Assembly (NCBI RefSeq): GCF_000585995.1
Contig: NZ_CP007410.1
Location: 2,879,430 to 2,943,429 of the forward strand
Length of the DNA stretch: 64,000 nt
Reading direction: 5' to 3'
Origin: Pseudomonas brassicacearum
GTDB taxonomy: Bacteria; Pseudomonadota; Gammaproteobacteria; Pseudomonadales; Pseudomonadaceae
Position 1 is the first letter of the stretch, and each line of letters opens with the position of its first letter. The notes beneath the pieces were generated by a model. That model saw only the letters and a list, made by a program, of their open reading frames with translations. It searched no databases and was not told the DNA's origin. The position numbers and the translations under genes are program-made. Positions 33,748 through 43,058 of the stretch are shown here, one piece after another.

Positions 33748-33930
33748 GGTGGCAGGCATTCCTTTGCAGGGAAGAAGTGTCGTTTGATGAAACAATCACT
33801 TACAACCTAACACCATGAACGCGCGGCGGGGGAGCCCTTGAACAGAATTTGTCGCCCGGAAAAGCGAAAACGGCGCAGAAATGAAAAATGGCGGTGGGAT
33901 ACTTCGGCCATTCCTCCACCGCAGATCCAC

Positions 33931-34020
33931 TGTGGGAGCGGGCTTGCTCGCGAAGGCGGTGTGACAGTCGACATCAATGTAACTGACCCACCGCCTTCGC
34001 GAGCAAGCCCGCTCCCACAG
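33931..34020. repeat. REPIN, family A (GCGGGCTTGCTCGCGAAGG variant)
   Basis: A family A doublet in the 303-base gap between rlhA and the M20 gene. No gene or further signal was seen in the remainder of the gap. Confidence 0.85.
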
Positions 34021-34050
34021 GGATCTGCGCGGGTAGCAGGCCTTGCGGGC

Positions 34051-36051
34051 TCAGTGCGGCGCGCGAGGAATTGTCTTGAGCAGGTCTTCAGGGCTGATGT
34101 ACCCGACAACCGGCTCGGCCTTGCTGCCCGGCAGCGGCAGGTCAAGGATGTGGCCCTTGATCTTGCCCACTACGTGCATCTCGCAAGGTTTGCAGTCGAA
34201 CTTCAACGTCAGCACTTCATCACCGTGGATCAGCTGCATCGGAGCGACTTTGGTGCGCACCCCAGTGACGCCCTTCGCCTGTTTGGGGCAGAGGTTGAAC
34301 GAGAAGCGCAGGCAGTGCTTGGTGATCATCACCGGTACTTCGCCGGTTTCTTCGTGGGCCTCGAAGGCTGCATCGATCAGCTTGACGCCGTGGCGGTGAT
34401 AGAAATCCCGGGCCTTCTGGTTGTACACGTTGGCGAGGAACGACAGGTGCGACTCCGGGTACACCGGCGGCGGGTTGGTCTCGGCCTTGCGGCCACCGCG
34501 AGGGTGAGCGGCGATTCGGGCGGCAGTCAGGGCTTCGATGACTTCACGACGCAACGCCTTGAGCTGCGAATTGGGAATGAAGTACGCCTGGGGAGCGTCG
34601 AGCTGGGTCGATGTGGCGTGGTACTCGGTGGTGCCCAATTGTCCGAGCAAGTCTTGTAACTGTTCCAAGGCTTGTTCCGGCTTGTTCGCCAGCCCGAACG
34701 GCCCGTCCAGGGTGACGCTGGCGCTGACGCCTTCCTCACTGGTGGCGGTCAGTTCCAGGCGCTCTTCGCGCAGGCGTGCGCTCCAGGCCAGGCCCACGCG
34801 GCGCTCCGAAGAGGTCTTGAGCAGCGCTTGCTGCCAGTTGTGGTCCAGGTTGCGGCTCAATGGATGATTGGGGCGCAATTGGTACATGCCGGCCGGCATC
34901 TCATTGGGCTCGACGCGGTAGCGGTAACGCTTCTGGCCGTCCTCTTCGAATTCGCCCTTGGGCTCGGCGATGTTGGCCCGAAAACCGACCACTTCACGCT
35001 TGACCAGCACGTTGAGGCCGTCACCGTTGGACAGCGGGTCAAAGGTCACCACTTGCATGTCGCGCTTGCCGACTTTTTCCACCACGCCCACCGGCACACC
35101 GGTGAAGGTCGGCGAATCGAAGGCGCCGATGTCGATCTTGCGATCACTGACGAAGTAATCGGTGCTGCCGCGGTGGAAGGTCTTGTCCGGGTCGGGTACG
35201 AAGAAATTTGCGGTGCGGCCGCTGGAAGCACGAGCCAGGTCCGGGCGGTCTTCGAGGACATCGTCCAGGCGCTGGCGGTAATAGGCGGTGATGTTCTTCA
35301 CATAGCCCATGTCCTTGTAGCGGCCTTCGATCTTGAACGAACGCACGCCGGCTTCCACCAGGGCGCGGATGTTGGCGCTCTGGTTGTTGTCCTTCATCGA
35401 CAGCAGGTGCTTTTCATAGGCAACCACCCGGCCCTGGTCGTCCTTGAGGGTGTAGGGCAGGCGACAGGCCTGGGAGCAATCGCCACGGTTGGCGCTGCGG
35501 CCATTCTGGGCGTGGGAGATGTTGCACTGGCCGGAAAACGCCACGCACAGCGCACCGTGGATAAAGAACTCGATGGCCGCCTCGGTCTCGTCGGCGATGG
35601 CGCGGATTTCCTGCAGGTTCAACTCACGGGCCAATACCAGTTGCGAGAAACCGGCCTGGTCGAGGAACTTCGCCCGGGCCAGGGTACGAATGTCGGTCTG
35701 GGTGCTGGCGTGCAGCTCGATGGGCGGGATGTCCAGCTCCATCACCCCCAGGTCCTGGACGATCAACGCATCGACACCGGCATCGTACAGCTGGTGGATC
35801 AACTGGCGGGCCGGTTCCAGTTCGTTGTCGTGCAGGATGGTGTTGATCGTGGTGAACACCCGGGCGTGGTAACGATGGGCGAACTCCACCAGCCGGGCGA
35901 TATCGGCCACTTCGTTGCAGGCATTGTGGCGCGCGCCGAAACTCGGGCCACCGATGTATACGGCGTCGGCGCCATGCAGGATGGCCTCGCGGGCGATGGT
36001 CACGTCGCGGGCGGGGCTGAGCAATTCCAGGTGATGTTTGGGCAAGGACAT
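34051..36051 (-). CDS. rlhA: 23S rRNA 5-hydroxycytidine C2501 synthase RlhA
   Basis: This 666-residue U32-family enzyme has the full RlhA (formerly YdcP) layout. A U32 catalytic part carries the cysteine region (GALCVAFSGQCNISHAQ, RGDCSQACRLPYTLKDD). A DUF3656-type middle and a C-terminal Cys motif (LCPKQAKG, FDCKPCEMHV) follow. Long stretches match my recollection of the E. coli protein nearly word for word. It hydroxylates cytidine 2501 of 23S rRNA. It is a distant relative of UbiU and UbiV in this same window. The start codon at 36051 has only a weak ribosome site. Confidence 0.93.
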   Translation of the reverse strand: MSLPKHHLELLSPARDVTIAREAILHGADAVYIGGPSFGARHNACNEVADIARLVEFAHRYHARVFTTINTILHDNELEPARQLIHQLYDAGVDALIVQDLGVMELDIPPIELHASTQTDIRTLARAKFLDQAGFSQLVLARELNLQEIRAIADETEAAIEFFIHGALCVAFSGQCNISHAQNGRSANRGDCSQACRLPYTLKDDQGRVVAYEKHLLSMKDNNQSANIRALVEAGVRSFKIEGRYKDMGYVKNITAYYRQRLDDVLEDRPDLARASSGRTANFFVPDPDKTFHRGSTDYFVSDRKIDIGAFDSPTFTGVPVGVVEKVGKRDMQVVTFDPLSNGDGLNVLVKREVVGFRANIAEPKGEFEEDGQKRYRYRVEPNEMPAGMYQLRPNHPLSRNLDHNWQQALLKTSSERRVGLAWSARLREERLELTATSEEGVSASVTLDGPFGLANKPEQALEQLQDLLGQLGTTEYHATSTQLDAPQAYFIPNSQLKALRREVIEALTAARIAAHPRGGRKAETNPPPVYPESHLSFLANVYNQKARDFYHRHGVKLIDAAFEAHEETGEVPVMITKHCLRFSFNLCPKQAKGVTGVRTKVAPMQLIHGDEVLTLKFDCKPCEMHVVGKIKGHILDLPLPGSKAEPVVGYISPEDLLKTIPRAPH

Positions 36052-36169
36052 TTATTTTTAGTCAGGCTGGTCACGGTCGAAGTGCGCATTGTAGCCGCCA
36101 GGCGCGTGGCCGGCACCTGCGGACTTGGGTTTACGCGATGTGGACCGATGCGCGGCGCTCCCGCAGGGT

Positions 36170-37744
36170 TCACCCCGGCGTCGAGTCGGCGCTGCACCAG
36201 CGGTTTCGCCCGGTGTTCTTGGCCAGGTACAAGAAGGCATCGGCGGCCCTGATCAGCATGGCCGGGGTGACGTCCTCGTCGCTCGGCTGGCAGGTGGTGA
36301 CGCCCGCGCTGATGGTCACGATGCCCAAGGGATGGTCGCCATGTTCAATGTTCAAGGCCCTGACCGCTTCGAGAATTTGCTGCGCGACCTTGGTGGCGCC
36401 GGCGCTGTCGGTGTTTGGCAGCAGCACAGTGAACTCTTCACCGCCGTAGCGGACCGCCAGGTCGCCCGGCCGTTTGATGGTCTGCCCGAGCGCGGCTGCA
36501 ATCGCCCGCAGGCAATCGTCCCCGGCGGCATGGCCGTATCTGTCGTTGAAACGCTTGAAATAATCGACGTCGAGCATGATCAGGGCCAGGGACGAACCCT
36601 GGCGCCTGGCCAGGCGGATCTCATCGGCCAGGGCGATGTCCAGCCGCCTGCGGTTGCCCAGCCCGGTCAGGCTATCGGTCAGCGCCATGTCGCGCATGGC
36701 CTGGTGGGCGCTGCGAATCTGCTTCTCCATGGCCATGCGGTAGCGCAGTTGGCTCAACACGATGAGCCCGAAGCCCACCAGGATCGCGATCAGGAAAATC
36801 AGCACCAGACCGGTCTTGAACAGGTCGCGGCGCCAGGGCGCGATGATCGATTCGCGGGACAAGCCGGTTTCCACCACCAGCGGGTAAGTGGTCAGGGCCC
36901 GGTAGCCGTACAGGCGCTCGGTGTCGTCGACGACGGCCTTGGCTTCGGCAACTCCTTGGTTGGATGTCGGTAAATGTTCCCTGAAAATCACGCTGTTGAC
37001 GAGACTCTTGCCAATCACCGAAGCGACGAGGGGACGTCGGACCAGGATCGTTCCGCTGCGCTTGGCCAGGACCAGCGCGCCTTTGTCATCGATTTTGAAG
37101 TCGCCGTAGTAGTCGACGAAATAGCTGACCTTCACGGTCCCCAGCAATACGCCGGCAAACGAGCCATCGGGGTTGTTCAGGCGGCGGGAAATGGGAATGA
37201 TCAGGTCGTTGGTGGAACGGCTCTTGACGACGTCGCCGATGCGCACGCCTTGATCCTCGTGGGTGCGGTGGTATTGGAAGTAGTCGCGGTCGGCGTTGTT
37301 CGCCATTTCCGGGATCGTCTCCTTGTCCGTCACCAGCCATTGGCCGTCCGGGCCATAGATAAACAACCCGTGCAGTTGCGGCATGATGGCGGCCTGCTGC
37401 ACCAATAGCTTATGGATGCGCGGGATGTCCATGTTCTGCAGGCCATCGCCCTCTACCCGTTCGGCGAGGGCGGCGGTGACCACATCCACTTGTCGAATGG
37501 TATCTTCAGCGTGCTGGGCCGTTGCCCGCGCCAGGTTCGTCACGGAGTCCCGGGCAGATGCAAAAGCGGCGCGGTAGTCGCGCCACGTCCGCCAGCCTTC
37601 GACGGCCAGGAAGGCGACAATCACCACCAGCATGAAGCTCACGGTGAGCCGCAACGCCGCTCCGGCCCGGGCCGCCTGGGGAGTAAAGGCCTCATCAGAG
37701 CTTTCAATCTTTGGCTCTGGCCGTTTGCGTCCGAGCATCAACAT
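36170..37744 (-). CDS. membrane diguanylate cyclase with a periplasmic Cache sensor
   Basis: This 524-residue protein makes cyclic di-GMP. A transmembrane helix at about 30-50 is followed by a dCache-type periplasmic sensor (about 55-300; FIYGPDGQWLVTDK, SFAGVLLGTVKVSYF). A second helix (LVLIFLIAILVGFGLIVL) leads into the GGEDEF domain. The active motif is GGEEF at 434-438, and an inhibitory I-site RPGD sits exactly five residues before it, so product inhibition is expected. It lies 118 bases upstream of rlhA on the same strand, with no sign of a shared function. Confidence 0.92.
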   Translation of the reverse strand: MLMLGRKRPEPKIESSDEAFTPQAARAGAALRLTVSFMLVVIVAFLAVEGWRTWRDYRAAFASARDSVTNLARATAQHAEDTIRQVDVVTAALAERVEGDGLQNMDIPRIHKLLVQQAAIMPQLHGLFIYGPDGQWLVTDKETIPEMANNADRDYFQYHRTHEDQGVRIGDVVKSRSTNDLIIPISRRLNNPDGSFAGVLLGTVKVSYFVDYYGDFKIDDKGALVLAKRSGTILVRRPLVASVIGKSLVNSVIFREHLPTSNQGVAEAKAVVDDTERLYGYRALTTYPLVVETGLSRESIIAPWRRDLFKTGLVLIFLIAILVGFGLIVLSQLRYRMAMEKQIRSAHQAMRDMALTDSLTGLGNRRRLDIALADEIRLARRQGSSLALIMLDVDYFKRFNDRYGHAAGDDCLRAIAAALGQTIKRPGDLAVRYGGEEFTVLLPNTDSAGATKVAQQILEAVRALNIEHGDHPLGIVTISAGVTTCQPSDEDVTPAMLIRAADAFLYLAKNTGRNRWCSADSTPG

Positions 37745-37849
37745 TTCCTTCTACGACGGGTCCGCGCATGATTGATGCGAAGCCTATCTTATTCGATTTC
37801 AGCACGTTAGCTAAGCTTGTCTGAATCAATGTGGCGAAGGAGCTCGCTT

Positions 37850-38314
37850 ATGAAAGTTGGTGTCATCTCCGATACCCATGGTCTGCTCCGCCCTGAAGCG
37901 ATTGCGGCGTTGGCGGGATGTGAGCGGATCATTCATGCCGGTGACATCGGCAACGCGGGGATCCTGGAGCAACTGGCAGCCATCGCGCCGCTGCACGTGG
38001 TGCGGGGCAATAACGACCGGGGGGCGGATTGGGCCGAGGATCTTGCCGACCGTTTGCAGTTCGATCTCTGCGGGTGGCCGGTTTTGCTGGTGCATGACAT
38101 CGCCGATGTGCCGGCCTCGCTCGATCCAGGCGTGAAGCTGGTGATTACCGGCCACTCCCACAAGCCGAGCATCGAATGGCGCGGCGAACGGCTCTACCTC
38201 AACCCCGGCAGCGCCGGCCGGCGGCGTTTCAAGCTGCCGGTGACGTTGGCGTTGGTTGAGGTTGAGGTTGAGGCCGGCGCGATGGAGCCGCGGATTGTTC
38301 AGTTAGTGGAATGA
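37850..38314 (+). CDS. YfcE/MJ0936-type metallophosphoesterase
   Basis: This 154-residue protein has the calcineurin-like metal motifs in order: GVISDTHG, HAGDIGN, VRGNNDRG, LLVHD and ITGHSHKP, with NPGSAGRRR near the end. Such proteins hydrolyse phosphodiesters, and the natural substrate is usually unclear. ATG 37850 has AAGGAG upstream; the frame from 37817 has none. It is divergent from the diguanylate cyclase gene across 105 bases. Confidence 0.88.
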   Translation: MKVGVISDTHGLLRPEAIAALAGCERIIHAGDIGNAGILEQLAAIAPLHVVRGNNDRGADWAEDLADRLQFDLCGWPVLLVHDIADVPASLDPGVKLVITGHSHKPSIEWRGERLYLNPGSAGRRRFKLPVTLALVEVEVEAGAMEPRIVQLVE

Positions 38315-38315
38315 C

Positions 38316-38420
38316 CGCTATCGCGAGCAAGCTCGCTCCCACAGGGGATCGGTGTCGAGCACAAATTTCGGGCCCGCTGCGGATCCAGTGTGGGAGCGAG
38401 CTTGCTGGCGATGACGGCGG
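38316..38420. repeat. REPIN, family A, one arm mutated
   Basis: A family A doublet between the phosphoesterase and old yellow enzyme genes. The second arm reads CTTGCTGGCGATG where CTTGCTCGCGATG is usual, so its inner palindrome is broken. Confidence 0.75.
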
Positions 38421-38435
38421 TACATCCCTCGGCCC

Positions 38436-39524
38436 TTACCGCCCCACTTGAGCCTCGACCAGGGTTGGATAATCCGTATAGCCGCGTTCTTCGCCCTGAT
38501 AGAACGTAGCCGCGTCAGGCGCGTTCAACGCCTGCCCTTGTTTGAAACGCTCCACCAGGTCCGGGTTGGCCAGGAATGGCGTTCCGAACGCGACCAGGTC
38601 CGCGTCGCCGCGGCTGATGGCTGTGGCCGCGCGTTCGGCGCTGTAGCCGCCATTGGCAATGTAAGACCCACCGAAACGGCGTTTGAGTTCCAGGAAGTCG
38701 AACGCGCCTTCACCCAGCTCCACAATGTGCAGGTAGGCCAGGCCATAACGGCTGAGCATCCTGGCGGTGTGGTCGAAAGTCGCCTGCGGGTTGCTGTCGC
38801 TCATCGAGAAATAACTGAAGATCGGCGACAGGCGAACACCCACACGGCTGGCACCAAAGACTTCAATCACCGACTCGACCACGTCCTTGAGAAAGCGCGC
38901 GCGGTTTTCGATCGAGCCACCGTAGGCATCGGTACGTTGGTTGGTGCCGTCGCGCAGGAACTGATCGATCAGGTAGCCGTTGGCGCCATGAATCTCCACG
39001 CCGTCGAAGCCGGCCAGTTTCGCGTTGACGGCGGCCTGGCGAAAATCGGCAACCACACCGGGGATTTCTTCGAGGCCCAACGCTCTTGGCAGTTCATAAG
39101 GCTTGAGGCCTTCAGGGGTGTAGATCTCGCCGTCGGCCTTGATTGCCGAAGGGGCTACGGGTTGGGCGCCGTTGACTTGCACCAACGGATGGGAGAGCCG
39201 GCCCACGTGCCACAGCTGCAGGAACATCTGCCCGCCTTCGGCGTGAACTGCGTCGGTCACGTGTTTCCAGCCGGCGATTTGTTCGGGGGTAAAAATCCCC
39301 GGCGTTCTCAGGTAACCCTTGCCCTGGGCCGAAACCTGGGAGCCTTCGCTGACGATCAGACCAGCGCTGGCCCGCTGGCTGTAGTACTCGGCCATGAGGG
39401 GGGTGGCGACGTCACCGGTGCCTGCACGGCTGCGGGTCATGGGGGCCATGACCATGCGGTTTTTCAGGGACAGCTTGCCGACGTGGGCGCGGGACAGCAG
39501 AAGATCGAGACCGATGTTGCTCAT
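38436..39524 (-). CDS. old yellow enzyme family alkene reductase (NemA-like)
   Basis: This 362-residue FMN barrel enzyme uses NAD(P)H to reduce activated C=C bonds or nitro groups. It shows NRMVMAPMTRSRA at the N-terminus, EIHGANGYLIDQFLRDG with the substrate-binding His and Asn, the FMN phosphate region IANGGYSAERA, and the signature TDAYGGSIENRARF. It is 45 bases downstream of the pirin gene on the same strand and is probably cotranscribed, under control of the divergent LysR regulator. The physiological substrate is unknown. Confidence 0.9.
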   Translation of the reverse strand: MSNIGLDLLLSRAHVGKLSLKNRMVMAPMTRSRAGTGDVATPLMAEYYSQRASAGLIVSEGSQVSAQGKGYLRTPGIFTPEQIAGWKHVTDAVHAEGGQMFLQLWHVGRLSHPLVQVNGAQPVAPSAIKADGEIYTPEGLKPYELPRALGLEEIPGVVADFRQAAVNAKLAGFDGVEIHGANGYLIDQFLRDGTNQRTDAYGGSIENRARFLKDVVESVIEVFGASRVGVRLSPIFSYFSMSDSNPQATFDHTARMLSRYGLAYLHIVELGEGAFDFLELKRRFGGSYIANGGYSAERAATAISRGDADLVAFGTPFLANPDLVERFKQGQALNAPDAATFYQGEERGYTDYPTLVEAQVGR

Positions 39525-39569
39525 GATTCACCTCAAAAGAAAACAGATAGGGATTGAGTCGAGGGTCGG

Positions 39570-40409
39570 CTAGGCCAACCGGCCCTCTTGTTGCAAAAGG
39601 GCGCCGATGCGCTGGATTTCGTTTTCGCCTTTTTCCAGCGCCGCTTGGCTGGTGTGCACCGAGTAGGAACCCAGCACCAGATCGTGGGGATGCTTGACCG
39701 CCGAGCCGAGCACGAAGGAGGTCGTGCCCTTGGCAACGATGTCGATGGCTGCGCCGGACTCTTCGAAGACCACCATTTCCCCGGCATTGACGCTGCCGCC
39801 GGCGTCGAGGCTGCCGTCGTTGACGGCCAGCCAGGCAACGGTGTGCCCAGCCGGTGGCGTGTAGCGCCAGCGTTCCTGGTCTTTCAGTTGCACGGCCAAA
39901 TAATTCGTACCCGCCGGGGCTGCAACGTTGCTGCGAGCAGCGCCATATTGGCCGAGCAACACCCGCGCCGGACCTTCACGGGGGATATCGGCGGGTGCCA
40001 GGTAGACGCTGTGGGCCGGTGCGTTTTCTTCAGCGGCCGGCAGCGCGACCCAAAGCTGGAAGCCATGGATCGACGAGCTGCCGACCGGCCGGGCGTCGTG
40101 CCATACGCCGTTACCGGCTTGCATCCACTCCATGCCACCGCTGGGCAGTACACCCGATTGCCCAGTGGTGTCTTCGTAGACCACCTGACCTTCGATCATG
40201 TAGGTCAGCGTCGCGATCCCGGAATGCGGGTGCATGCCGAAACCTCTGCGCATGGCGTCGGCCTTGAAGGCGAAGAGATCGAGAAATACAAAGGGCTTGC
40301 AGCGTTGGCCGAGGTCGCCCGGGCTCATGAGGCGGGTGATCGGCCCGTGGCGGTTGCCCCGGGTGCGGTGGACGATGGTGCGCGGTGGCGCGGCGACGAT
40401 GCTGTTCAT
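39570..40409 (-). CDS. pirin family protein
   Basis: This 279-residue double cupin has a pirin N-terminal domain with the metal-binding histidines (GFGMHPHSGIATLTYMIEG, and a later HDARP in GNGVWHDARP) and a pirin C-terminal domain (about 160-275). Pirins of this type can act as quercetinases or as redox sensors. ATG 40409 is chosen because the conserved domain starts soon after it; the open frame to 40703 is antisense to lysR. It heads the pirin-alkene reductase operon. Confidence 0.87.
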   Translation of the reverse strand: MNSIVAAPPRTIVHRTRGNRHGPITRLMSPGDLGQRCKPFVFLDLFAFKADAMRRGFGMHPHSGIATLTYMIEGQVVYEDTTGQSGVLPSGGMEWMQAGNGVWHDARPVGSSSIHGFQLWVALPAAEENAPAHSVYLAPADIPREGPARVLLGQYGAARSNVAAPAGTNYLAVQLKDQERWRYTPPAGHTVAWLAVNDGSLDAGGSVNAGEMVVFEESGAAIDIVAKGTTSFVLGSAVKHPHDLVLGSYSVHTSQAALEKGENEIQRIGALLQQEGRLA

Positions 40410-40473
40410 GGTTGACCTCGGATGCTTGAGCGTGGATGGGCCTCGATGTGAGCAGGATAAGTGCCTGGCAATA

Positions 40474-40494
40474 GATTGATTAGTCGATACAATC
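40474..40494. promoter_or_regulatory. LysR-type operator (T-N11-A) between pirin and lysR
   Basis: GATTG-N11-CAATC is a perfect five-base dyad with the T-N11-A core that LysR proteins bind. It lies 40 bases before the lysR start and 65 bases before the pirin start, suited to control both. Confidence 0.7.
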
Positions 40495-40533
40495 GGATTG
40501 AACTCATCCAAAAAGCGAAGGAATGGCGACCCA

Positions 40534-41448
40534 ATGCTCGATCTGAACGACGTCGCACTGTTTGTCCAGGTGGTGCGCAGCGGCAGCTTTGCCGAAGCAG
40601 CGAGGCGCTTGGGCATGCCGTCCAATACCGTGAGCCGGCGCGTCCAGCAGTTGGAGGCGCAATTGGGGACGCGACTGCTGCAACGCTCCACCCGCAAACT
40701 CACGCTGACTCAGGTGGGGCAGGGGTTCTATGAGCGCTGCGTCGGCGCTGTGGACGGGCTGACCGAGGCGGGGCAGGAACTGATGAAGGGCAGCGATGAA
40801 CCCAGCGGCCTGGTGCGTATCGCGGCGATGGCGGATTTCTTCGATTTTTTCCCGATGCAATGGGTGGCGGACTTCCTCGCCGCGCATCCTCGGGTGCAGC
40901 TTGATTTCGTGCTCAGCGATGCCCGTGTCGACCTGATTGCCGACCGTATCGACGTGGCTTTTCGCGGTGGTCCGCTACAGGACTCCGGCTATGTCGGGCG
41001 CCAACTCATCAAGAACGACGGTGACGGCATGGTTGCCAGTCCCGCTTACATTGCCAAGCGTGGTGCGCCGACTTCGCTGCAGGACCTGACTCACCACGAC
41101 AGCGTGAGCTTCTCCCATCCCAGCGGCTTGAGTCACTGGCGGCTCATTGGCCCAGACGGCACCGAACAGGAGGTGCAGGTTCCCTGCCGCTTCAACGCCA
41201 ACACCGCTCAAGCGCAGCGCAAGGCTGCCGTGGCGGGCCTGGGCATCGCCGTGCTGCCCTCGGCGCTGAGCCGCGTGGATCTGGAAGCTGGAAGGCTGGT
41301 ACGTGTTCTGCCGCAATACCAGCGTATCGGCTTCGGCCTGAATGTGCTCTACCCGAGCCGGCGCCAATTGCCGCTGGCGGTCTCGGCGTTCATTGGGCTG
41401 GTAATGGAAAAGCTGGAGCTCAAGGCGTTTCCGGCGCGGTTGAGCTGA
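40534..41448 (+). CDS. LysR family regulator of the pirin/alkene reductase pair
   Basis: This 304-residue protein has an N-terminal winged HTH (VQVVRSGSFAEAARRLGMPS) and a LysR substrate domain (about 90-295) of the group that often controls oxidoreductases. ATG 40534 begins MLDLNDVALFVQVV, the standard family start; the TTG at 40498 falls next to the operator. Divergent placement and the T-N11-A dyad suggest it regulates the pirin gene and itself. The inducer may be an electrophilic compound, given the target enzymes (inference). Confidence 0.88.
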   Translation: MLDLNDVALFVQVVRSGSFAEAARRLGMPSNTVSRRVQQLEAQLGTRLLQRSTRKLTLTQVGQGFYERCVGAVDGLTEAGQELMKGSDEPSGLVRIAAMADFFDFFPMQWVADFLAAHPRVQLDFVLSDARVDLIADRIDVAFRGGPLQDSGYVGRQLIKNDGDGMVASPAYIAKRGAPTSLQDLTHHDSVSFSHPSGLSHWRLIGPDGTEQEVQVPCRFNANTAQAQRKAAVAGLGIAVLPSALSRVDLEAGRLVRVLPQYQRIGFGLNVLYPSRRQLPLAVSAFIGLVMEKLELKAFPARLS

Positions 41449-41732
41449 GCTGGCCATTCCGATCCGCGTCTGTGCCCACCGTTTGACCGTTCCCACGTAG
41501 GGTGCGGGAATGATCAGGTTGCGGGGACGGTGAAGATCGTTCCTCACGCCCGCGCAGTAGCCCATTTTTTTCCTTCCCAGCAACGATAAAAACCCTCGTT
41601 TCGTAAATCCCCGCCCGCCAACACAATCGCCTCGACACCGCCCATCAATAGTCGCAACCGCAGAACAACAATCAGAACCCGAGGCGGCGTCATGCCGACC
41701 TGAACCGAATCTCCTGCCGGACGTGCACAGAC
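41449..41732. other. 284-base gap without a recognised feature
   Basis: No ORF with coding character, palindrome, REP element or ANR box was seen. A CA-rich stretch (41635-41690) precedes the flavoprotein gene. A promoter must be here, but none is convincing by eye. Confidence 0.5.
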
Positions 41733-43058
41733 ATGCCTTTTGAAACAACTCACATCGATACGCTTGTCATAGGCGCCGGCCAGGCCGGCGTGGCCATGAG
41801 TGAACACTTGAGCCGGCAAGGGGTGCCTCACCTTGTGTTGGAGCGCAGTCGGATTGCCGAGGCCTGGCGCACGGCGCGTTGGGATTCGCTGGTCGCCAAC
41901 GGCCCGGCCTGGCATGACCGTTTTCCGGGGCTGGAATTCGAAGGGCTCGACCCCGATGCCTTCGCGGCGAAGGACCAGGTTGCCGATTACTTCGAAGCCT
42001 ATGCCCGCCAGTTCAACGCACCGATCCGTACTGGCGTGGAGGTCAGGAAAGTCGAGCGTAATGTCGGCCGTCCGGGCTTCACCGTTGAAACCTCCGAGGG
42101 CCTGATCGAGGCCATCCATGTGGTGGTTGCCACCGGGCCGTTCCAGCAGCCGGTGATCCCGCCGATCGCGCCGGAACTGGCGTCGGTCACCCAGATTCAC
42201 TCCGCCCAGTATCGCAATCCCGGGCAACTGCCCGAGGGCGCGGTGTTGGTGGTGGGGGCCGGTTCGTCAGGGGTGCAGATCGCTGATGAATTGCAGCGCG
42301 CCGGCAAGCAGGTCTACCTCTCGGTAGGCGCCCATGATCGTCCGCCGCGGGCCTATCGCAACCGGGATTTCTGCTGGTGGCTCGGGGTGCTCGGCGAGTG
42401 GGATGCGGAGGCCGTCAAGCCCGGCAAGGAACATGTGACCATTGCCGTGAGCGGTGCCCGTGGTGGCTATACCGTGGATTTCCGCCGGCTGGCCCATGAA
42501 GGCATTACCTTGGTGGGCCTGACGAAATCCTTCAACGCCAGCGTGGTGACCTTTGAAGACAACCTGGCCGAGAACATCGCCCGTGGCGACGAAAATTACC
42601 TGGCGCTGCTGGACGCCGCCGATGCCTACATTGCCCGCAATGGCCTGGACCTGCCGCTCGACCCCGAAGCCCGTCAGCTGCCGCCTGATCCGCACTGCCT
42701 GACCCAGCCGATCCTGGCGCTGGACCTGGTCGACGCTGGCGTGACCACGATCATCTGGGCTACCGGCTATTCAGTGGATTACAGCTGGCTGAAGGTCGAC
42801 GCGCTCAACGCCAACGGCAAGCCTCGGCACCAACGTGGGGTTTCCAGCGAACCGGGCCTGTATTTCGTCGGCCTGCCCTGGTTGTCACGGCGCGGCTCGG
42901 CGTTCATCTGGGGCGTGTGGCATGACGCCCGGCATATCGCCGACCACATCGTGAAACAACGCATTTACCTCACCTATCAAGATGCTACCCAGCGCCAGGC
43001 CCCGGCACTGGATAGCGATTCGCGCCCTTCGAAAACCAGCCTCACGGGAGTTCGCTGA
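41733..43058 (+). CDS. flavin-containing monooxygenase-like FAD/NADPH oxidoreductase
   Basis: This 441-residue protein has two Rossmann motifs: VIGAGQAGVAMSEHL near the N-terminus for FAD, and VVVGAGSSGVQIADEL at about 170 for NADPH. ATGYSVDYSW near residue 345 is the typical second FAD-contact motif. The Baeyer-Villiger fingerprint is not seen, so an N-oxygenating or amine-oxidising role is more likely than ester formation. It overlaps the Rid-family gene by one base (ATGA) and starts a four-gene unit. The ribosome site before 41733 is weak. The substrate is unknown, probably a small amine. Confidence 0.82.
   Translation: MPFETTHIDTLVIGAGQAGVAMSEHLSRQGVPHLVLERSRIAEAWRTARWDSLVANGPAWHDRFPGLEFEGLDPDAFAAKDQVADYFEAYARQFNAPIRTGVEVRKVERNVGRPGFTVETSEGLIEAIHVVVATGPFQQPVIPPIAPELASVTQIHSAQYRNPGQLPEGAVLVVGAGSSGVQIADELQRAGKQVYLSVGAHDRPPRAYRNRDFCWWLGVLGEWDAEAVKPGKEHVTIAVSGARGGYTVDFRRLAHEGITLVGLTKSFNASVVTFEDNLAENIARGDENYLALLDAADAYIARNGLDLPLDPEARQLPPDPHCLTQPILALDLVDAGVTTIIWATGYSVDYSWLKVDALNANGKPRHQRGVSSEPGLYFVGLPWLSRRGSAFIWGVWHDARHIADHIVKQRIYLTYQDATQRQAPALDSDSRPSKTSLTGVR

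Noticed and set aside
34672..36252. A 526-codon ORF antisense to rlhA
   Set aside because: It covers a gene with clear homology on the other strand; its composition is that of a shadow frame.
41420..41638. Short minus-strand ORFs in the gap before the flavoprotein gene
   Set aside because: No ribosome site, no family resemblance, and composition unlike the surrounding genes.
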